NCBI GenBank assembly: GCA_947034885.2
Contig: OX344749.2
Location: forward strand, 5,409,501 to 5,473,500
Direction: 5' to 3'
Origin: Thuidium tamariscinum
Taxonomy: Eukaryota; Streptophyta; Bryopsida; Hypnales; Thuidiaceae
Length of the DNA: 64,000 bases
Shown here: positions 48,029-59,736 of the stretch, one piece after another
Layout: the number at the start of each line of letters is the position of its first letter
Numbering within the stretch: the first letter of the stretch is position 1
Program-made: the position numbers and the translations under genes
The notes under the pieces: model-generated
Seen by the model: only the letters and a program-made list of their open reading frames with translations
The model's database searches: none
Told to the model about the DNA's origin: nothing

Positions 48029-49481
48029 AATAATTTAGCCTCCAACATTCACAAATCTCTACACCTTGATTCCTCTTGGAGTGGGAGAAATATTAGACAC
48101 CCAATCAATCAATTATCCAAGATTAATCAAAGTGCTAATTTTTCAAAGGATACATCTCCAGTCATACGCTACAATCGACCTTACAGTGGACAAATAAAAT
48201 ATGAAGAAGATTCAAGACCAAACAAATAAAAAAGAAGACTCAATCTCAACAAACAGAAATAAGATAGACATAATTCAACCTGATTTGACTTGTCCTCAAA
48301 CATGTAGACAAGATCAAACTTCAAGATTCTCCAAGATGAAGCTACCATCTGCAACAAACAATCTGAGCTATAAATCATTTGCATTAGGAAAATTATGAAC
48401 CCAAGGAATGCCGCTGAGTTTTGGTAGTGCAAGCCTAATTCAAGTGGCCTAGATTGCCCTATAGTCTTGTCCTTCAACTTGACTTGGAACATCAATATCT
48501 TGTGTGATGTACATATTTGCTAGGACATGTCAAATTGTCAATCCAAAAAAAATATTGGGAAAAAGATACAATGTGTACTTCACAAGTTATAAAATATTTA
48601 ATCATGCTTCAAACTTCTCTTGTTGTACACAATGCATAGGCTCTTCAATTAAATACAAGCTAGCATGGTACCACAAGTCACTTTCATGATGAAGTAGAGC
48701 AACTCTCGGCCAATGGGAGTAGAGTTTCATGTTCCAAGCCATCATGATTGTTAGCATTCATCTTGAGCGGAAATAGGGGAATTGTCTTGGTCAATAAATA
48801 TTGAAGTACAATTAAAACAATTAATTGGGGTCTTGAGATTTCATTTTAAGGGGCACTCTTTGAATTCATAATTTTCCTAATGTTTATCACCCTAAACCTA
48901 TCAGCTCATTAGAATTAAAAATAACTGAACTTGTTCATAATATTAAGGAAGAGTTGGAGCAAGCTACCTACAAGCTACAAATTCTCACAACATACCTAAA
49001 TCATAAAACATAGTATGATGGAGAGCTGAAGAACATAGCAACTCAAACCAATGGTCCATCGCCTCCAAGAAGGAAAGCACGTCAAAGTTGCAAGCTCATG
49101 CTCTCACCATCAACACACAAGTCATCGCCGACAAGGTTGTACAAACCTCCGTTCCTGTCATAGCTTCATTATAGTCACCACCAATATTGACGATCATCAA
49201 CACACCTACGCAGTACACAAGAGCTACCCAATATCAGAAATGGTGCTCACCAAATCATTAACAAGCCATTACTACACAACCTTCAAGTTGCTGCAGACAC
49301 TCACCGGCACACAAGCGCCACAGACCAGCTCCACACATATGGCAACATGCGACGGCAAAACGAGCAAGCCCTAAACCTCTACGAAAACCTAAAAGTGAAT
49401 TAATGTTACCACCAAGACAAATGGATGGATGAAGAACAAAGTACAACGATTAGTATGACTGGACTAGTGTACTAATAGGAG
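48029..49481 (+). other. Copia 3' internal region, unusually long
   Basis: 1.45 kb without supported coding between pol and the 3' LTR. At 48074-48097 a purine run (TTGGAGTGGGAGAAA) is followed by TATTAGACAC, similar to the LTR start TGTTAGATAC, but nothing further matches the LTR. Confidence 0.5.
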
Positions 49482-49647
49482 TGTTAGATACTTATATTGT
49501 ATCAGTTAGTACACTGTCCATATAGTGTAGATATACAACACCTTTTACTAAAAGGTGTGACTGATCATGGGAGTTATCTCTACGGTCTATATAATGTAAT
49601 CTGCACTTTACTTTATCAATATATACATTATTATTATATTTTCTACA
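49482..49647 (+). repeat. Copia 3' LTR
   Basis: 166 bp, about 95% identical to 42877-43042. Confidence 0.95.
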
Positions 49648-50217
49648 CTTAGAACATGCTTCCAGAGTTGCAGTACAATTTCCCGCCGGAATAAACGTTG
49701 AAGATCTACAAGATTTAAGCTGCCAAAGCTCGCCCGCTCGCTTGATTTTCCAGGAAGCACGAAAAGAGTTTGGTGTATTGCAAAGGGTTTTAGGGTTCAG
49801 GGTTAACTCTGCAGTGCACTCTGCGTTGTTCAATGCGCTGTGCCCAATGCGGGTTAGCCGATGCTGAACAGACAGACAGGGGGCGTCTCCCTGTTGTGGG
49901 ATTTTGCGGACTCAGTGATCGAGCTTAGGTTCTCCAAATGATTATTTGAAACCTCAGATTGTTTTGCTTCTTCATGCATCTCTGCTTGCATGAAGTAAAA
50001 TTCAAACCACGAATCAAAGGCTTTGTAACATTTGCAGGCATCTCCCTCCAGATCCTCACTGCACCACCAACGTCCGAGCCAAACACAGATTTAATTTACA
50101 AAAACTACTGTTAATACGAAAACAAACCCACTCCCTGCCTCCAAACGCAAATGGATTGACGCCAGTAAATAAAACTCAACACAAGACGACATTGGCATTC
50201 TCCACTCATATCCATAA

Positions 50218-50502
50218 ATGGGAAATTTCGTTAAAATGGCGCCATTTTGTTAAATTGGCGCTTTTGAGCAGTTTAGACTGCGCGGTCTGAACCATTTTTT
50301 CTATCCTAGGATCTACACCTGTACTAGATTTTGGAAATCTACAACTCTCCTAGATTTTTTAGATTGTTTGGTCTAATATCTATGCTTGTCATAGATTTCA
50401 GAAATCTAAAAGTGTCCTAGATATTAGCAATGTATACTTGTCCTAGATGTCAAGGTGTGAAAATGGCATGTGGAATACCGCCATTTTAACGAAATTCCCC
50501 AT
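50218..50502. mobile_element. ATAA-flanked TIR MITE (ATGGGAAATTTCGTTAAA ends), copy II only
   Basis: 285 bp, ATAA at 50214-50217 and 50503-50506. The corresponding site in copy I near 18027 is empty. Same family as 23125-23435; carries one AGACTGCGCGGTCTGA near the left end. Confidence 0.8.
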
Positions 50503-50716
50503 ATAAGCGAAAGATTCTCGTAAAGAAATAGAAACGGCCCGAGAAACGGACGCTCGTGAACGTGTTATAGTAATCATATTTTACAGAGATCTATAACCTG
50601 GGCCCAGTCTCGATCAGATGAACGTCGAACTAAAGGAACTACTGTCTAGGTTCCAAGCTACTTCTGGCCGGTCACCATCCCACTCTTCTTGCGGAACCAC
50701 TTCCCGGGACGACTTC

Positions 50717-53700
50717 CTAAGAGGGTCGTTGAGGAGATCCGGGAGGAGTTCCTTGCCACTGGTCCAATCCATTGTTCCCTCTATACCAGTGAATTACTAG
50801 TGCGACTAGGAAGGATATTGCGGCTATAAACGGCCCATATCCACCGAGAGTTCCTGCCACTATCGCGCGCCAATTTATTTTCTCCTTCTCCTTGCTAGCC
50901 TTGCATGAACCACAACAGCCTATATTTACGTCCGGTGATTTTGCTTTTGCACAAAAGAATCCTTGCACGTTGGTACTGTCAAGGCCAGGGCATGCATCCG
51001 TCTGCAAACAACCATGGCCACGTGATTAGGGGAGACCAAAATGCAACATGGAAGTGACAATTTGTGATAGAAAACGCACAGACGGGATCAATCACGGAAG
51101 GTCGAGCGACCGTTCATGACTTTGATGACCAATTCGATAATTGATCATGTCACGAAAATTATAATATATTCAGACGGGACAACCTTCAATTACACCACAA
51201 GAATAAGGCAGTCAAAGAGCATTGCATGCATAGGGTCAAATGTATCAATATAGAATGGGGCAATAGAAAGTCCCCATATGATCCACTGACTGAAAGACTT
51301 GAAAAACAGTACGTCACATTTGACCTTCGGTCCTGTGGGAATTAACTTGCATGCAATCACTTATTCCATTTCCTGAAGCAACTGAGTGATTGAGTATAAA
51401 TTAATCACAGCCCTGAACATGAGCATGATTGTGAGAGGAATAATTCTGAAGAAGCATACTGTCAACTTCAACTTACATGGTTGAAACAGACATTTGTACT
51501 CAGGTGTACAGCAACGTCGAAGCTTCCTGGATCATGACTTGAAGCCTCACTACTGATTGATTCAAATTGGATAGTGGGGAATTGTTCTTCCACTTTTTTT
51601 TCGAAGAAATCAATTCCCAGCACTCCCAGTAGCTCTCCGTTGGGTCCAAAAGCTGCACTCAAAGCAGATCATTCAGAAGATGTAACTGAAGTACGAATCT
51701 TGCTCTTAGCATGTTGCATGGTTATGATCAGATTGCTGTAAGCGGATCACAGAGATTTTCGCAAAGTTTTCAGCATCTCCCCAATTCCTAACTGTCAAAG
51801 CTGTTGGCAACTAAACAAGTCCCAAATTTGGCACATCATGTACCGCACTATAATGACAATGAATGAAGGCATTAAAAAAGAGAGATTGTGGACCAACCTC
51901 AATGGATAGGGGTTGAGTTAGCATACCTGCTCTAGTAAGTCTCAAGGTGCGAGTATCGACTTCACTGACGTCCGGGTAAAGCGCCCCATAATCCGTTTGA
52001 TTTTTCGTGAAACTGATGTGCAGTTTGGCGAGAAACGAGTAATACGATTCCAAAGCATACAACGGGTTATTGAATCTGTCCTCCGGGATCTTCTCTAAGG
52101 AGGCTCGAATAGCTGGATTGCACTCGGGTTGTAGTGGTTTACGAAAACTGTACACAAACAAATTCGTGCTCGAGGTTGCGGTGACACTCAGGTCAGCAAT
52201 GTCTTCATATTGCTGACCACCAATGAGGGCAATCACCACCTGTGCATGCACTCAAAAACAGTCCGAAGTCGACATCGTGTACAAGAGAGATTAATGACAA
52301 ATAAGGATATATATTACGGTCGACAATGAACTCAATGTAGAAAAATTCCCCCCCACCAACATGAAGTGCACGCTGAACAACCATGGGACAGAGTTTGACG
52401 AGGGAAACATTAGCAAACCTTGAGATATGTTGCTGGAAGTGAGTTCGAGGAAGTGAGTTGAAGGATTGCGGCATTGATAGCATTGTTAGTGTGTGTAGAA
52501 TTTGGATCACTCTTGCTTGGTCCATCGACAACCGCTGTGAGGCTGTCATTGAAAGATTGATACATCCGTGTTTTGTTGTAAATCGCGGTCGCATTCGTCA
52601 GCTGTTTGATCCCATCTCCATCAAAAGACGCAATGTTGACATAGTCTGTGTCTTCCGTAAGAGTTTCCAAAAACTTGAGCGCTGTTGCGATGGCTTTGCT
52701 GATGTACGTTTCGTAGTCAGTAGCGCTAATGTAGCCTCGCATGTTGAGACCAGAGTCGATGAGCACAGTGACAACCTTGGGAATGGATGTCGATTGGAGG
52801 TACCTGCCAGGACCAAGAAAGGATCTGGATTTGAAATGGAAAGAAACCAATGTCAAGCAATTAATTGAATTGATGAACTCAAATTAAATACCGCATCCAC
52901 ATCAACTGATCCGAAGGGCATGAACACCACTCACCAGGGTCGCAGTCGAGGATCAAATAAACTAGGGTCGCAAGGTTCATCCTGCAATTGCAGTATGACG
53001 TCCATAGCGTGAATTAGCTGCCCCAAACTCCCAAAGAGACAGTTTGAAAACGAAGGCAACAAGAGCAGGAGATTTAATGCCAGTGAATGGAGAACCTTAC
53101 CGCTCCAGGATATATCCTGTATGTGCCCTCTACAGCTCCAAAAAACGCTCGAAAGAAATGCGAAGGATCATTCATGGTACTGTTTTTAAAATGGTCATCC
53201 AAAGACCTGTGAGTGCAGATTGTCCGGGCAATATGATTGTCGATTGGCTCCACACGGCCCCTGCACCAAACTCGATTATTTTAATTCCCAGCCCTAGTAC
53301 TCAGAATTTCTTCCGATTATGGTAACCAATAGTATAGAATTGAAAAATGCACAGAATGATTTTACAGGCACAACTCCTGAGCATTCAATACGAGAGTTCA
53401 ATGGATGGCAAGTAAGAGAATTGCAAACCTCACGTAGCTCCTGGTGAAGTCAAAGTTCCTTTGCGTGCACACCGGTGCATTCCCAGAAACGTTACAGAAG
53501 CTGTTCTTTACAACTCCCTGGCATGAGTAGTTCTGATCATCAGGGGTGCCGTACTCATAGCAAGCCAAACGGGAACAAGTGCTGCTCGAACAACCATTCA
53601 GTGCATCTGCACACTTGCAAGATTGAATCCACTCAGGCAATGAAATGATCGCTTTCGCAAATGGTTGCAATTAGCCAAGTTTTCTGTTTATTTATGATTT

Positions 53701-54591
53701 GGGTCAAGTAGAACCAGACCATGAACAACTTTCTGTACAAATTTAAATATATTGTGAAAGCTGTGGCCATATTTGAACTCAAATCATATTCGTTGTTCAT
53801 GACAGACTTAATCATTAAACTTGAATTGTGAAAAAGGACCAGTCGCTAACGTTCGCTTCTCAGTCGATGGTTAGCTACTCTTTAATTTTTTGAGGTAAAA
53901 GCCGAAGATTCTTTATGACTTCGAAATAGCTCCCCCAGACACATACGTGACCCGCCTGGGAGGCGCAAAGCTTAGGACAGATCGACCAATTTGGACATTC
54001 TACGAAATTTTCGGAGGGAACCAGCACATTCAACATCTTAATGCTTACGTCTACCCCTCAAATGCTTCTCTAAGTCAGAATGCGAGGCTCCTGAAATTTT
54101 AAAAACGCAACAATTCATGTATCCCTGGAAGAGCAAGGATTCATAGTTCAGAAACGACCAATTTGATCGATCATATTTTAAGATATGTAAGCCATACGAG
54201 ACCAAATTTGACAGCATCAAAATCAGTGCAAGACGTTGAATGCATGTGTTGCTCAATGAAAAAAACGAAATTGGACAAGAAAACAGTTCCCACATGACCT
54301 ACTTGAAACGACTAAGAAAATATAGTCCTACTAACTGTACTGGTGTGACAAAAAATACGCACAAGACAGGGAACAAGGGTCGATGAAAGTACCACAATTC
54401 CGAGCGTTGGCCTCCACTGTGGCAACAAACGACCGCAGTTCTCCCTCTTTGAGCGCTAGAAGCTGTTTCGCAGTCGTAATGTTCTCCAATTGAGCTTCTG
54501 CAGAGTTGGAACTCATGATCACCCGAAGACCGAGGAGGCAGAGAAAGGCAAGACTGCGGTGACAAGGCCATGGCCGTGGCAGTCCCTTCAT
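50717..54591 (-). CDS. VWA and Cache domain type I membrane protein, copy II (multi-exon)
   Basis: Exon layout as in copy I: 54591-~54402 (signal peptide), 53606-53434, 53260-53101, 52981-52935 (SLFDPRLRPW, closer to the Cache consensus than copy I), 52803-52419 (VWA start), 52239-51927 or 51898, about 51786-51746, 51652-51477 (GELLGVLGIDFF) and 51001-50717 (CCGSC, transmembrane helix, Pro-rich tail ending GSPQRPS). The MIDAS reads D-S-G-L-N, lacking both conserved Ser positions, so metal binding is doubtful. The small exon near 51.78 kb carries about 8 extra bases relative to copy I, which may shift its frame or acceptor. Product and exon edges are inferred; the gene may be diverging or partly inactive. 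Confidence 0.7.
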
Positions 54592-56112
54592 CTTGGCGAG
54601 CAGGAGTACTTACGCAAGCCTCCAATATTCGCAATAACCGTGAACTGCACAAGCAGAGAGTTCAAAAAATCTAGTTACAAACTAGGACAGTTCACAGAAA
54701 GAACTTTCAACTTCCCCATATGCTCAACTGAGCATTATTTTCCTCTTGTCATCGACAAGGGGTTTGCAACATATATTTCCATGAGTCCCCTCACGGTCAA
54801 ACCACAGGGAATTTGCGTCAAGATTTGTCTGTATTCCTCTGTAATTACACCTGCGGATTTTACTGACCAGATGTACTCCCCTGCCACTAAACAGGAGATT
54901 TAGATGCAGTCCCGCCTGTTTTTTTGGTGTGCGAGACGTTCCTGTGCTTTAATTTGAAGTCCGAGGTCTACTCATGATATTTTCACTGACAATCTGTTGC
55001 CTGGGGTCTGTTACATGAGGCCCTCTCAAAACACTACAGCATGCATCCTAACGAATTACAATAGTTCAGGGCCTCGATCAGGGGGACTCGACGCAGGTTC
55101 CGGGACCGGGCGGTCTTGAGTATACGTCGTCGCGGTTGTGAACTAATCGACTGCAGTCAGTGCTGGCTACCGATAATATGTACAGACCTTCAAAATCTCA
55201 AAGGAACAGATCTCTTCAGCAATGATCGATTTGAAACTTTAGGGGTTTTCAAAACATGGAATACTTAAGCAGGGGTTGGATAAGTGATAACTACAGCTGA
55301 AGACAGGAACTATCAGGAAGGGCTACTTCATATTCAACCTGACAGAACATTTGTGCACCGTCGTCCTGACGATTTAGAGCTATAATTTTCTGATTCTCTT
55401 TAGCAGAGAAGCTCTGGTACTAGATGTCTGACACATGCCACCCGAAATAATTCAAACTCATACTTCGGCTGGGCAAAATTGGCAGGAAACAGTAGGTGGG
55501 GACATTTCTAGCTACCGACAATATTATGCATATTCGGCCTGCAATTCAAACTCAGTTGGGTGATCGAGATGCTCCTCTCGGTAGGATCGAATCTTCAATC
55601 ACAAACGGTGATCGATTTGTAACAGATCTGGTTAGGTACAAGTTACAGAAATTGGAGTAGAGGTTGGGTAAGTGACAACCTTGAGCCAGGATTTCCTTCT
55701 AATAAATGTGCACACTATAGTGCTAAAGATGTAAACAGAGACTAGTTCCCTGTGATCGACAGACGCCATGAGCGAAGCTATGAATATGCTTACGAGGTCA
55801 GTCACCTAGATTCAAAGACGTTCTCTGCTTCGTCGTCCTGCTCCTGCTCCTGTGACCGAGAGAGCGTCGAGCCAGAATGGCACGCGACTGCAACAAAGCA
55901 AATCGATCATCAAAGCGCCGACTGAGCTCAATTGTCGAATCGAACTGGCAAACGAGAGAATGCTTCGATCGAAGGGTCATTTGTACCCGAAAGGGACCTG
56001 GGACTGTTTTCGGTACAATTTCCCGGGAAGGACAGCTAATCCAGTACTAAACGTGGTCCTCTTCCGCATAAATTATTCGCTCCACCGACGGAGGGCAAGT
56101 GCCGAGACGAAT

Positions 56113-57504
56113 ATGCACGGCAGCCAGCTCACTTCGTGTGAAAAAGGATTCTGGGCCAATCTGTGGTTCTGGAGATTAGCCGTGTCTGTAGGATCAGAAA
56201 ATCGGTACACTAGTGTACAGTGCCGCGTTGTACAGTGTAGTGAGATTTTTTTTGGATATTCCGGTATGTATGGTATCGCGTGCTGCGCTTCCCCGGTAAA
56301 GGGATCTAGATGACATGGCTGGCCTGTAATTATTGGAGGCAGTTCTGGGGTTACAGTTCAATTTCCTTATTTACGATAATTGGCGACCAATTCTCTGACT
56401 GTCGGTGGAAGACGACGAACAGTGTTATTTAACCCAAGCTAGGATCGATCCTCTTTTGCTCCTCTAAAAGAGGGAACCACAGAACTGCAACTTTGGAGCC
56501 AACCGCAATAACGCTCTGCAACTTCCTTGGACACCCTACAAAGGTAGTCGGCTCTGTAATGGAGCATCTAAGGGCTGGTCCCCTTTTTTCATGTATTTAC
56601 TTGAATGAAAATATTTTTAGTCCATTTTTCAGAGAAAGAGAAATTGAAGAGGAATCTAACACAAGTTGTTTCATAATTTTTGACGCATTTTTTAATTAGT
56701 TATGAATTTTCAAAGGAGATGTGCCGTAGGTCCCTATTTTATGTCTCTAGGTCTTCCATGAATGGTTCACTTGCAATTTCTAAAGAAAGATGGAAAAGCA
56801 AAGAGCATGATTGGCTCTCACTATTCGCAATGCATATTTTCTTAATTCATTCAATGAATGTGATCAAAATGTAAATTTCTAATGAGTTTTTTCTTAAGTT
56901 TAAATTTTTGAATCTATTGAAAGAGTTGAAAAAAATGCTAAATTTTGGAATTTGAAAGCATCATAGTCCACAATTTATCAAATTTTTATTGAAAAAATTA
57001 ATTGTTTTATATATTTGTACAAAAATATAGGTCATATCCAAAAATTATATTTTAATAAAATTATTTGATATTCTAAATGCTTATTTTCAAGGATTCTAGG
57101 TATATGTAACAAAAGTTGTTCTTATAACTAAAAAACTCATTAAAAATTCTTTGATTTTAATCCAAAAAAGTTTGATACATTAAAAGTGTAGGAAGTTAAA
57201 AGATAAGAGGAGATTTGAAGGCATGAAGAAACTATTTCAATCTTGTTTTCCAATTTGTGAACCAATCAGTGTTGGTTAGATTCCCGATTAGATTAAAAAA
57301 TAATTGAAAAAATTAAAATTAAAATTAAAAATTAAAAATAATTTGATTAATTATTATTATTTGACATGGCAATGACTTGGCCATGTCATCACATTTATGT
57401 TGCAAAATTTAGTGAATTCCCACAATCTAGGAACTCACAATCTTCGACAACGTCCAAAAATCTTCTTATGCCACATTTCATGAAGTCATACTTTATTATG
57501 TTTA
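56113..57504. other. AT-rich DNA after the duplicated segment
   Basis: No supported gene; short frames (56493-56699, 56680-56874) have no domain. Confidence 0.4.
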
Positions 57505-59040
57505 GGGTTAAAGATCATTGCAAGAATCACTTAACACTTTTGTCTCAAAATATCTTGAGTACTGCACTCCTGTAACTTTATATTGATGTAGAAAAATTTA
57601 TCTCTTAAACTTTTGCTCACTCAAAGAGTGATGAAAATCAGACATTTTCTTGGACCAATTGGTTGTTTGGAGTATACTCCTGGCTATGCCTTAAGAAAAT
57701 GAAGAAAGATACTTTGGAGTTTGATTTTTAGAAAATAGAAAAAAAAATTAATAAACAAAGGAAATCTAATCTTTTTAACTTAACCCCTAAGTGCCTAGCC
57801 TAAGCCTTGGCAAGTCTATTTTTCCTATGAAAAAAGAGCATGGGCTTATAGTAATCTCCAATGAAACAAAACTGTTTTTTTTTTAAATCTAACCATTTAG
57901 ATGTTTTAAGAGCTTGCTTATTAGTATATATGCCAATTATGAGTGCAAAATTGCTTAGGAGTTGTGAAATTATAACATGAGAAATGTATGTTGTCTATTT
58001 TTAGTATGTTGTCCCTCTCCACAATGTTTCATAAATTTGCATCTAAAAGTTTTATGGGGATGGAGGTGATACGAACAACTACAAATAGTGATATCATACT
58101 CAAATGTATTTTCAGAAAACTCAATTTCACATGAGAAGCTATCATATTCATTACACAATCTACTTTACAATTGTTGAAGTACAAATTTATTCTATAACTA
58201 GAAATTGCAAATATCTTCAAACCAACACTTGCATGTTTAAATTTTCAGTGGTGAAAATCATGAAAACACTATACTCTTTCTATTGGGACCATTTTCAAAG
58301 CATTTGGATAAGTACAATTTCTTAGATCTCAAATCAAATGAACTTGGCAAGTTGTGCACAAAACCAAAAAATGAAGTAAAATTGAGAAGCTTTATTCTCC
58401 AATAATATTACATACACGCTTTTGAAGACCTCTCAATAATCAAATAATTACTTTTTTCTATGAAAAATGAAAGTTTTCAATAGTTAACCCTAAAAATTGG
58501 CCAAAAAATAATTTGAAACAATCAAACAAATTTAATTGTCCATTTAGATTTGAGCTAAGAATTTCTAAGTGACCATATATAGTTGCTTAGGCAATTAGGG
58601 GTTAATGATGCTTCTCAACCATTTGAAACTTCAAGAAAAAAAAAAGTATTCTTTGCATGTGAACAAGGGTAGTGCACTTTCAGCACATATAGAATGTGGA
58701 TACTTTACAATTTTAAAAAAAAAATCCTCTTTATAAGATTGTGTAATTATAGTGGAAGTCTTTGTATACCAATTTTCACCTTCAAATTCACATTTTTGGA
58801 TTGAAGATAGTACTAAACCCCCTCAAAATGGCCGAAGTAGACATCCAATTAGTGGCAATTTAAAAGTAGTTAACTAATTTTAAATTTTATATAAAATTAA
58901 ACAATGTCTAGAACTACTACATATACCTTCATTTCAAATTTCATAGAAAACGGACGTAATATGCAAAAGTTATGAACAAAAAATCGCTTGTTTGTTGCCT
59001 TGGAGACACCAAAAAGGACAATTGTTTCTTGCAACAACCC
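57505..59040. mobile_element. 4-bp-TSD TIR family, old copy G with a nested element
   Basis: Right end TTGTTTCTTGCAACAACCC at 59040 is clear; left end GGGTT..ATTGCAAGAATCAC at 57505 is weaker. Removing the nested TTAA-type element (57784-58601) leaves about 714 bp, close to the family length. Flanks no longer match. Confidence 0.5.
57784..58601. mobile_element. TTAA-flanked TIR element nested in copy G
   Basis: TTAACCCCTAAGTGCCTAGC at the left and the inverse of TTAACCCCTAATTGCCTAAGC at the right (58602-58605 is the right TTAA). 818 bp, non-coding, resembling 9847-10375 in end structure. Confidence 0.55.
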
Positions 59041-59736
59041 ATAAATATCTTTAAAAATGTCAAACTATAAAAATGGCCTTCCACACATTACCACAATGCT
59101 TCCAAAACCTCATTTCATCCATCATGCAAATCCAGTATATACAAAAAATTATATACAAAAATTACATACTCAAAATTGGCCTCCTTCAATTAAATCCTCT
59201 CAAATGAAGGAGCTTTTCTAGACAACTTAAAACCTTCTTGAAAGGAAGGCCATATAATTTTTTGTCCGGAAAAAAAAAACTAAAAAAAAACTAAAGACCA
59301 AGGCTATTTTTTTGGTCAAAAACCACTTAAAATTGTCATTTTTGTTGTGTTCACTCAAAAAAACAAAAAAAACATATTTGGGCCTTTGGGGGGTCTAACC
59401 ATAGAATCTTATATTAAACTTGTTTGAAACCATATGATAATAATTTCATAAAGTTTGACCTCTATGTATTGGAGGATATGAGCATTCAAAGTTGGAAAAA
59501 ACAAGTTCATTTGAATTGTAGTCTACAATTTCAAATGACTTTCACTGCCATTTGTAGAAATTTTTTGCACTATAGAATTTGAATATAAAAATTTTTGTAT
59601 CAAAAAACAGAATTGAGGATTTAGGTCTCTAAGAAAAAATTCACACAAAAAACACTTGATTTTCAATCTTTCAAAAATTGTTAAGTTGAAGTAGGTCCAA
59701 AATTGAAAGAAAAACTAAATGGTTAATAACTATACT
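59041..59736. other. AT-rich DNA between nested elements
   Basis: No gene seen; poly-A runs near 59270-59370. Confidence 0.4.

Larger units (their letters stand above)
42877..49647 (+). mobile_element. Ty1/copia retrotransposon, decayed
   Basis: 166-bp LTRs, primer-binding site, gag with zinc knuckle, protease, integrase, RT and RNase H in copia order. Flanks TTTAG and CTTAG fit a 5-bp target duplication with one transition. The LTRs differ at about 9 of 166 sites, 8 of them transitions, so it is older than the gypsy element. It is split by copy D (43854-44576). Confidence 0.95.
42365..56112. repeat. Segmental duplication, copy II (interrupted by copia)
   Basis: Counterpart of 16567-24046 in the same orientation. 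The copia at 42877-49647 accounts for most of the extra length. Confidence 0.85.

Noticed and set aside
49051-49374. 107-residue frame before the copia 3' LTR
   Set aside because: His/Thr-rich low-complexity content, no domain, and inside a decayed element.
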